DNA of 64,000 nt, taken from Hyphomicrobium sp. GTDB lineage: Bacteria; Pseudomonadota; Alphaproteobacteria; Rhizobiales; Hyphomicrobiaceae. The stretch covers positions 62,001-126,000 of the forward strand of contig JASBSU010000009.1 in assembly GCA_030148725.1 (NCBI GenBank). Direction: 5' to 3'. The position numbers and the translations under genes were made by a program. Positions 9,499 through 15,953 of this stretch are shown one piece after another. The notes beneath the pieces were generated by a model. It was not told the origin of the DNA, made no database searches, and worked only from the letters and a program-made list of their open reading frames with translations. Numbering within the stretch: position 1 is the stretch's first letter; each line of letters begins with the position of its first letter.

Positions 9499-10071
9499 TC
9501 AGAAGTCCCCCAGCTCGATGAGATCTTCAGCGACGCGCGACGAGACCGAAGCGCGCGGCGCAACTCCGCGCAGCGACCGATAGATATCGAGACCGCGCGG
9601 CCACGGGCCGTGCCCGGAGCTCGGATTGATATGTCCCGCCGCGCCGACGTTGATGAGTTGCGATCCCCACGCCTCCGCCCAGAGCGCCGCGCGGTCTATC
9701 GACATCCAGCGATCGTTGGTGCTTGCGACGACAATGGAATGCAGGCCGAGGACATTGCTCGGCACCACCTTCTGCAAGCCGAAGCGAGAAGGATCGGCAG
9801 GCGCCACCAGGAGCATACCGGCGATGAGGTCGCTGCTGTCGGCTGCGACGTTCACCGCCGCGAGGCACCCGAAGCTGTGAGCGACGATGAATACGCGGCC
9901 CGGAGCGCGGCTCAGATCACGCCGCAGCCGCGCTGACCAGCGCAGCAGATCCGGTTCACTCCAGTCGCTCTGAACGACGCGGATGCAGTTGCGTATTTGT
10001 GTCTCGAACCATGACTGCCAATGGTCGACACCACTTCCGTAAAGTCCCGGCACGATCAGGGTGGTGTCCAT
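9499..10071 (-). CDS. RBBP9/YdeN-family alpha/beta hydrolase
   Basis: A 190-residue serine hydrolase of the RBBP9/YdeN type. The N-terminal TTLIVPGLYGSGVDHW is the family's opening. The nucleophile Ser is in VAHSFGC, the acid is likely in STNDRW, and the catalytic His is in GAAGHINPSSGHGPWP. The length matches the family (about 185-190). The substrate is unknown. It lies alone between the porin and sbp on the same strand. Confidence 0.88.
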   Translation of the reverse strand: MDTTLIVPGLYGSGVDHWQSWFETQIRNCIRVVQSDWSEPDLLRWSARLRRDLSRAPGRVFIVAHSFGCLAAVNVAADSSDLIAGMLLVAPADPSRFGLQKVVPSNVLGLHSIVVASTNDRWMSIDRAALWAEAWGSQLINVGAAGHINPSSGHGPWPRGLDIYRSLRGVAPRASVSSRVAEDLIELGDF

Positions 10072-10179
10072 TGCTTATCCTCGCATAGCCCCCGACGCCA
10101 AAATCACTCGCAGTGCTGGTGCTGTGCCGTCCCCCCGCGCTTCCCCCGGCCCCCCGCGCAGGAGAACGGCACTGCATCC

Positions 10180-10258
10180 CGACGCTCGACTAAAGGAGCG
10201 GGTCCCCGATCGGCGGCCAGCGTGGGTCGGGCGCCGATCGGCCGATAGTCGAGCGTCG
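10180..10258. repeat. Nested inverted repeats downstream of sbp
   Basis: Outer arms of 13 bp (10180-10192 CGACGCTCGACTA and 10246-10258) enclose inner arms of 10 bp (10206-10215 CCGATCGGCG and 10232-10241). The element begins 8 nt past the sbp stop in reading direction. A strong mRNA 3' structure or terminator is the simplest reading; there is no long T-run. Confidence 0.7.
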
Positions 10259-10266
10259 TCGTTGGA

Positions 10267-11292
10267 TCAGCTTTTCTTGTCGGGTGCGTAGATCTGGTCG
10301 AACACGCCGCCGTCCTTGAAGTGCGTCTCGTAGGCCTTCTTCCAGCCGCCAAAGCCCTCATCGATCGTGAACAGGTTGATCTTCGGGAACTGGCTGGCGT
10401 ACTTCTCGGCAACCTTCGCATCGGTCGGCCGATAGAAGTTCTTCGCAGCAATCTCCTGCGCTTCGGGCGAATAGAGGTACTCGAGGTAGGCCTCAGCGAC
10501 CTTGCGCGTGCCCTTCTTGTCGACGTTCTTGTCGACGACCGACACCGGCGGCTGCGCCAGGATGCTCTGCGAGGGAACTACGATCTCGAACTTGTCCGGG
10601 CCCAGCTCCTTGATGGCGAGGAAGGCCTCGTTCTCCCAGGAGATGAACACATCGCCGACGCCACGCTCGACAAACGTCGTGGTCGAGCCGCGGGCGCCGG
10701 AGTCGAGCACCGCCACGTTCTTATAGAGCTTCGTCACGAAATCCTTGGCCTTGTCCTCGCCGCCGTACTTCTTGTCGGCGTAGTGCCAGGCCGCCAGATA
10801 ATTCCACTGCGCGCCGCCCGAGGTTTTCGGGTTCGGTGTGATGACGGAAACGCCTTCCTTCACCAGATCGTCCCAGTCCTTGATGCCTTTGGGGTTGCCC
10901 TTACGGACGAGCAGCACGATCGTCGAGGTATAGGGAGTAGAGGCCTTCGGCAGGCGCTTCTGCCAATCCGCCGGCAGCAGTTTCGCCTTGTCGGCAATGG
11001 CGTCGATGTCGCGCGCCAAGGCCAGCGTCACCACATCGGCATCGAGCCCGTCGATGACGGCACGTGCCTGCTTGCCCGAGCCGCCGTGCGACTGCTTGAT
11101 GACCACGTCCTCGCCGGTCTTCGCCTTCCAATGCTTGGCGAAAGCGGCGTTGTATTCCTGATAGAGCTCGCGCGTCGGATCATAAGAAACATTGAGAAGC
11201 GTCGTCTGCGCCTGCGCGGCGGTTGCTCCGCCAGCAAGGCCTGCGGCAAGGGCGAGTGCCAACGCCTGACGCCGGGTGAAATCGATCTTCAT
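10267..11292 (-). CDS. sbp: Periplasmic sulfate-binding protein
   Basis: A 341-residue sulfate ABC transporter substrate-binding protein. It has a signal peptide ([22 protein letters not shown], with an RR pair), then [17 protein letters not shown] and [24 protein letters not shown], which form the sulfate pocket of the family. Downstream [16 protein letters not shown] and a C-terminal [15 protein letters not shown] block are also family hallmarks. The ATG at 11292 has an AGAGG site upstream; nine extra codons in the frame are unlikely. It would deliver sulfate to CysTWA, encoded 3.4 kb away. A candidate shared regulatory site lies at 11369-11388. Confidence 0.94.
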   Translation of the reverse strand: MKIDFTRRQALALALAAGLAGGATAAQAQTTLLNVSYDPTRELYQEYNAAFAKHWKAKTGEDVVIKQSHGGSGKQARAVIDGLDADVVTLALARDIDAIADKAKLLPADWQKRLPKASTPYTSTIVLLVRKGNPKGIKDWDDLVKEGVSVITPNPKTSGGAQWNYLAAWHYADKKYGGEDKAKDFVTKLYKNVAVLDSGARGSTTTFVERGVGDVFISWENEAFLAIKELGPDKFEIVVPSQSILAQPPVSVVDKNVDKKGTRKVAEAYLEYLYSPEAQEIAAKNFYRPTDAKVAEKYASQFPKINLFTIDEGFGGWKKAYETHFKDGGVFDQIYAPDKKS

Positions 11293-11368
11293 CGGTGTAT
11301 CCTCTCTGCCCGCGACCAATGCGGTCCGGACTGAGAGAACTACCGACGGCGCCGATCCATCCGAACTA

Positions 11369-11388
11369 AGAAGAATTTCTGAGCTTAT
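11369..11388 (-). promoter_or_regulatory. Candidate shared operator upstream of sbp
   Basis: The plus-strand 20-mer ends in CTGAGCTTAT and matches 7691-7710 at 16 of 20 positions. It is AT-rich against a GC-rich background and lies 77-96 nt before the sbp ATG, a place suited to an activator such as CysB. No protein-DNA evidence is available from sequence alone. Confidence 0.5.
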
Positions 11389-11568
11389 TAAGAAAACCGC
11401 ACGACCTCGGCATCGCGAACGCGGTTCGCGTCGGATTGCACCGGGGCGCGATATTTTTGCGAGCCATCATGGCTTCCGCGGCACGCCATGCTGCAAATCG
11501 CGACATCCCGCATGAGCGAAAAACCGCGGAGCATTCCGCCGGCCGCCGGCAGCCGTACCCAAAAACGA

Positions 11569-12732
11569 TCAGTGTCTCAGTTTGCCGCTCGCGGGAACGC
11601 CCGCAACCCACGTCTCGAGCACGTCTATGGAAACCGGCTCGAAGGCCACCATGTCGGCACGAAAAGCCGGCGCGAGGCGACCGAGCAATGTGCCGAGGCC
11701 CAGGAACTCTGCCGGCTCGGTCGAGGCGAATTGGAGCGCCGTCGGCAGGGGCACGTGAAGGTCGCGCACGGCATTGCGCACAGACGTCGCCATATCGATC
11801 GCAGCACCTGCCAGCGTGCCATCACGCCGCGAGCAGCGCCCGTCATGCACGGTAATTTCCTCGCCGTAGAGCGAGAAACCGCCCTTGCTGCCGCCAACTG
11901 TTGGCATGGCATCGGTAACGAGCATCGGCCGCGCGCGCCCTCTCAGCGCCAGCCGAAGCATCACCGGGTCGACGTGAAAGCCATCTGCGATCATCCCGAA
12001 CCACGCCCGGTCGCTTTCGAGCGCCGCTGCAATCGGCCCCGGCGCGCGGCTCGAGAGCTGCGGCATTGCGTTGAACAGGTGCGTGAAGCCGGTGAGCCCC
12101 GCGGCCAGCGCTGCCTGCGTCTGTTCATAGTTCGCCATCGAATGCCCCAGCGACACCCGCACGCCAGCTTGCGCCAGCGCCGTTATGAACGCCGAGGGTA
12201 CACGTTCCGGTGCCAGCGTCACCAGCACCGCGCCTTCGTGCCACGACGTCAACAACTCGAGGTCGTTCGCATCAGGCTCACGAAACATCGCTTTGTCGTG
12301 GACACCCGGCTTCTCCGGCGACAGGAACGGGCCCTCGAAATGCACGCCGAGAACGCTCGGATTGCGCGCCGCCGCAGCACGCACGGCACCGAGCGCCGCA
12401 ACCATCTTCTCTCGCGTGTCGCTGATCAGCGTCGGCAGAAGCCCGGTCGTCCCATAGCGACGGTGCGCCTTCGCGATCGCATCGACCCCCTCTTCGGTCG
12501 TCGTATCGTTGAACAGCACATCGCCGCCGCCATTCACTTGCACGTCGATGAAGCCCGGCGCCAACCAGGCGTCGCCCGGCAGATGCACGACCGGTATCGA
12601 CGCCGGTAGCGCGCCGCGCGAAACCACGTCGACGATATGCGCGCCCTCGATGATCACGGCACAATCCTCGAGGACTGCGACGCCATCGAAAACATGGCCA
12701 GCGGCGATGGCATAAGTTTGGGCAGCGCTCAT
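11569..12732 (-). CDS. nagA: N-acetylglucosamine-6-phosphate deacetylase
   Basis: A 387-residue amidohydrolase-fold enzyme converting GlcNAc-6-P to GlcN-6-P and acetate. Family motifs are LAPGFIDVQVNGGG, the metal-site Glu in GVHFEGPFLSPEKPG, the metal-binding His in VSLGHSMANYEQ and in GFTHLFNAMP, the substrate His in IADGFHVDP and the catalytic Asp in LVTDAM. The ATG overlaps the preceding SIS gene's stop by 4 nt (ATGA), so the BadF-kinase, SIS and nagA genes form one coupled operon for amino-sugar breakdown or recycling. Confidence 0.95.
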   Translation of the reverse strand: MSAAQTYAIAAGHVFDGVAVLEDCAVIIEGAHIVDVVSRGALPASIPVVHLPGDAWLAPGFIDVQVNGGGDVLFNDTTTEEGVDAIAKAHRRYGTTGLLPTLISDTREKMVAALGAVRAAAARNPSVLGVHFEGPFLSPEKPGVHDKAMFREPDANDLELLTSWHEGAVLVTLAPERVPSAFITALAQAGVRVSLGHSMANYEQTQAALAAGLTGFTHLFNAMPQLSSRAPGPIAAALESDRAWFGMIADGFHVDPVMLRLALRGRARPMLVTDAMPTVGGSKGGFSLYGEEITVHDGRCSRRDGTLAGAAIDMATSVRNAVRDLHVPLPTALQFASTEPAEFLGLGTLLGRLAPAFRADMVAFEPVSIDVLETWVAGVPASGKLRH

Positions 12733-13781
12733 AGCGTGTTGGTGACTTTCCTCAGGTTGCGCGGACGGTCGACGTCGACGTTCAATCGCTGTGCGAGTTG
12801 AACGGCCATCGCATAGAAGCTCTGAATGAGGCAGATCGCATCTGCCTCCGGCTGATCGGCTGTCAGGGTCGGCAGTCGGCCAACGACATCGCTGCTCCCA
12901 TCGGCGACGAATAGATCGGAGCCGAGCCGCCGCAACTCCACCGCAAGCTCGCGCATTCCAGCCGCCGCCTCGTCGGTCGGTGTCAGCATCAGGATCGGAT
13001 AGCTGCTGGAAACGAGCGAGACCGGCCCGTGCATGAACTCCGCGCCACTGAAGGCCTCGGCGTGCCTGTGGCAGGTCTCCTTGAGCTTCAGCGCCGCCTC
13101 ACGAGCGATTGCGAGCGTCGGTCCACGGCCGATGATGACGAGGCTTGGCGCTTTGGCGAGCGACGGCAGAACCGCACTCCAATCCAGGGCCGCCGCCGAG
13201 GCGAGCCGCTCCGGCAGGCGTTCGACGGCGCGCGCCATGTAGTCGTTGTCCGACCATTGCGCCACGAGACGCGCCAGCACCGTCGCCGTTCCAATGAACG
13301 TCTTCGTTGCAGCGACGCTCAGCTCGGGTCCTGCACAGATCGGCAGAACGACATCGCAAGTGTCTGCCAGTGGCGAGTTCTCTGAATTCGTCACCGCGAC
13401 TGTCAGAGCGCCGGATCGCTTTGCACTTCGGGTCAGCGCAAGCAGATCTTCACTGCGGCCCGACTGCGAGATCGCAAGCACCAACTCGCCCTCCAGCCGC
13501 AGCCCTCCGCCGTAGATGCTGGCGACGCTCGGAGCAGCCGGCGCAACCGGAATGCCGAGGCAGCGCTCGATGAGGTGCTTTCCGAACGCGGCTGCATGAG
13601 CGGAGCTGCCGCGGGCGCACGTGACCACCACGCGCGGCGGCCGCTTCTTCAGGCGATCGACGAGTTCGGCGAGCGGCCGCACGAGCGCCTCGTCCTGGCG
13701 CAGGACAACCATCGGAGCTTCCGCGAGCTCCTCGGCCATCTTCGCTTTCGCGCTGCTCATTACCGAACCGTTCGCCGTCAC
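12729..13781 (-). CDS. SIS-domain amino-sugar isomerase/deaminase (NagB-II/GlmS-C-like)
   Basis: About 350 residues with two SIS domains like the isomerase half of GlmS but no glutaminase domain. The first has TCARGSSAHAAAFGKHLIE and the ISQSGRSEDLL sugar-phosphate loop; the second has IIGRGPTLAIAREAALKLKETCHRHAEAF and EFMHGPVSL. Together with NagA it probably acts as a glucosamine-6-phosphate deaminase of the isomerase type, giving fructose-6-P, since no classical NagB is nearby. The GTG at 13781 overlaps the kinase stop (GTGA) like the other junctions here; the ATG at 13760 is the alternative start. Confidence 0.88.
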   Translation of the reverse strand: MTANGSVMSSAKAKMAEELAEAPMVVLRQDEALVRPLAELVDRLKKRPPRVVVTCARGSSAHAAAFGKHLIERCLGIPVAPAAPSVASIYGGGLRLEGELVLAISQSGRSEDLLALTRSAKRSGALTVAVTNSENSPLADTCDVVLPICAGPELSVAATKTFIGTATVLARLVAQWSDNDYMARAVERLPERLASAAALDWSAVLPSLAKAPSLVIIGRGPTLAIAREAALKLKETCHRHAEAFSGAEFMHGPVSLVSSSYPILMLTPTDEAAAGMRELAVELRRLGSDLFVADGSSDVVGRLPTLTADQPEADAICLIQSFYAMAVQLAQRLNVDVDRPRNLRKVTNTL

Positions 13782-14683
13782 CTGCGCCTCGCTAACGGTT
13801 CGCAGCGCGCCAATCTCTGAGCCTCGACACGCGCCAGCCATAGCGCACCCGTGAGGGCATCGCCCTCCGGCGCCACGAGAAGCGATCGCGTGCGTGGCGC
13901 AAGCCACGGCTCGATGCTACCGGCAAGACCGCCCGACAATGCCAACTGCGGAACGCCCAGCGCCGCAAGCCGTTCAGCCATTTCACCGACGTGCGCTGCG
14001 GCCTCGGTCATGAGTTCGCGCGCCGTGCTGTCGCCGCGCGCCGAATATTCGATGACCAGCGGCGCAAGCGTCGCGAAATCGCGCGGATGCGCCTGGCCCA
14101 TCCAGCGCACGATGGCGTGCGGATCTCCGTCGAACCGCTCCAGAATTTTCTTGGTCAGCCCCGTCCACGCGCTGCGGCCGTCGCAGCAGCGCAGCGTTCG
14201 CCGCGCGATCTCACAACCGATCCACGCTCCGCTTCCCTCATCTGAAACCGGAAAGCCCCAGCCGCCGACCCGGTACTCCTCGCTGCCGACGATGCCCCAG
14301 CCGACGCTGCCGGTGCCGACAACGATGATGCCGCCGTTCTTGCCGCCATGCGCTCCGACGCACGCCGCGTGAGCGTCAGTCGTCAGCAAGGTATGAGCGA
14401 AAGGCAGGTTGTATGTGCGCGCAGCGGCAAGATGAGTGGGCTCACTGGCACCCGCGAGTGCCAGGCACGCGACGATGTTGGCATCCTGGAGAGCGACGCC
14501 CGCTTGTTCCAGGCATTGCTCCGTCGCGTGGAGAACGGCTGCGAAACTCTCTTTGATGCCAAAACGAATGTTTGCCGGCCCAGCGGAACCTTCGCCAAGC
14601 AGATGGCCTTCCACGTCGGTCAGCCGGGCGCGGCAGCCGGTTCCGCCGCCATCGACACCAAGCAGTAACGCCGTTGCCGCCAT
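13778..14683 (-). CDS. BadF/BadG/BcrA/BcrD-type N-acetylhexosamine kinase
   Basis: About 301 residues of the ASKHA kinase fold. The phosphate-1 loop is LLGVDGGGTGCRARL; the phosphate-2 and adenosine segments are GGIIVVGTGSVGWGI and LALSGGLAGSIEPWL. The family includes mammalian NAGK and bacterial GlcNAc/MurNAc kinases. Because it lies upstream of a SIS enzyme and nagA and divergent from murQ, the likely substrate is GlcNAc and/or MurNAc (inference). The ATG at 14683 is used (GGGAA upstream); an ATG at 14704 is possible. Confidence 0.85.
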   Translation of the reverse strand: MAATALLLGVDGGGTGCRARLTDVEGHLLGEGSAGPANIRFGIKESFAAVLHATEQCLEQAGVALQDANIVACLALAGASEPTHLAAARTYNLPFAHTLLTTDAHAACVGAHGGKNGGIIVVGTGSVGWGIVGSEEYRVGGWGFPVSDEGSGAWIGCEIARRTLRCCDGRSAWTGLTKKILERFDGDPHAIVRWMGQAHPRDFATLAPLVIEYSARGDSTARELMTEAAAHVGEMAERLAALGVPQLALSGGLAGSIEPWLAPRTRSLLVAPEGDALTGALWLARVEAQRLARCEPLARRR

Positions 14684-14772
14684 TGGATGCACGTTTCCCA
14701 GCATCTACGCTATTGAAGAGAGACGCCACCTATATAACGTGGTGAACGCCTTCGAGGGATCACGCTTTCCGC
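14684..14772. promoter_or_regulatory. Divergent promoter region between the kinase operon and murQ
   Basis: About 90 nt separate the oppositely oriented kinase and murQ genes. The AT-rich stretch CTATATAACG (around 14729-14738) could hold a -10 element. Shared control of both arms of the amino-sugar pathway is inferred from the layout. No regulator gene is adjacent. Confidence 0.35.
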
Positions 14773-15696
14773 ATGAATACGGAAGAGTTAAGTCCGCGCT
14801 ACGCCGATATCGACCTCTGGCAACCTTCTGACATCCTCGATGCGATGGTCGAAGGTCAGCTTGCCTCTGTTGCCGCCGTCAGGGCTGCGCGCCCCGCAAT
14901 CGAGGAAGCTGCGCTCGCTATCGAGGCGAGAATGCGCAAGTGCGGACGCCTCATCTACGTAGGAGCAGGTACGTCCGGTCGCCTCGCCGTTCAAGATGGC
15001 GCGGAGCTGATGCCGACATTCAGTTGGCCTCAGGAGCGGCTATTGCTGCTTCTGGCTGGCGGCGATGCCGCCATGACGCAAGCCATCGAAGGCGCCGAGG
15101 ACGACGTCGACCGTGCCGGCGAGCTTATCCGCGAACATGACATCGGCCCCGATGATGCGCTCATCGCAGTAGCGGCGAGCGGCAGCACCCCCTTCACGCT
15201 GGCTTGCCTGCGCGAAGCCGGACGCCGCGGTGCGCTGACGATCGGCATTGCCAACAACCCCGGTGCCCCTCTCCTCACCGACGCCGCTTGCCCAATCTTC
15301 CTGGCCACCGGTCCAGAGCCCATTGCGGGCTCGACACGCATGAATGCGGGCACCGCTCAGCGCATCACGCTTAATCTTCTCTCTACGCTCGTCATGATCC
15401 GGCTCGGCCGCATCTACCGCGGCATGATGGTCGAGGTTCAGGCTTGCAATGCCAAGCTCGCCAAGCGGCGTGAACGCATTGTTGCACATCTGACCGGCCA
15501 GAGCGGCGCGCCCGTGCGGGAAGCGCTGGAGGAGGCGGAAGGCAACGTGAAGCTCGCCGTATTGCTGCTGCAGGGATACGCGCTGCACGAAGCCCAGTCC
15601 GTTCTCGATGAAGTCGGTGGGCGTCTTCGCGCGGCACTCGATCATTTGGCGAAGTCGCGCGCGCCTTCTCTCGAAGGCACGAAAAATCACTCGTGA
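14773..15696 (+). CDS. murQ: N-acetylmuramic acid 6-phosphate etherase
   Basis: A 307-residue SIS-fold lyase that removes the D-lactyl ether of MurNAc-6-P to give GlcNAc-6-P. It opens with LSPRYADIDLWQPSDILDAM. The sugar-phosphate loop is VGAGTSGRLAVQDGAELMPT, followed by AVAASGSTPFTLACLR. The family signature is in GPEPIAGSTRMNAGTAQR, and the C-terminal three-helix bundle is present. Its product feeds the divergently encoded NagA. No anhydro-MurNAc kinase (AnmK) is in the window; the BadF-type kinase might supply MurNAc-6-P. Confidence 0.96.
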   Translation: MNTEELSPRYADIDLWQPSDILDAMVEGQLASVAAVRAARPAIEEAALAIEARMRKCGRLIYVGAGTSGRLAVQDGAELMPTFSWPQERLLLLLAGGDAAMTQAIEGAEDDVDRAGELIREHDIGPDDALIAVAASGSTPFTLACLREAGRRGALTIGIANNPGAPLLTDAACPIFLATGPEPIAGSTRMNAGTAQRITLNLLSTLVMIRLGRIYRGMMVEVQACNAKLAKRRERIVAHLTGQSGAPVREALEEAEGNVKLAVLLLQGYALHEAQSVLDEVGGRLRAALDHLAKSRAPSLEGTKNHS

Positions 15697-15953
15697 GAAA
15701 CTTCGCACGCTGAACGCACAACGCGCGTTTCTATCAAACGCCTTCGCTGCGAACTGTCGGCAATTCTCCGCAAAAACACGACGCATTGGCGATCTCTCAA
15801 ATCGCACCAACCGAGTTTGGACGCCATAAACGTGGTTGACCGCTTTCGGTTGAGTTCACGCGCCGATTGAACCCACATGCACGCTCCCGCCGAGCGATGC
15901 GGCGGGCGCAGGTTCATGGGTAGACCTGCGTATTCGTCCATGACGAGGGCGCG

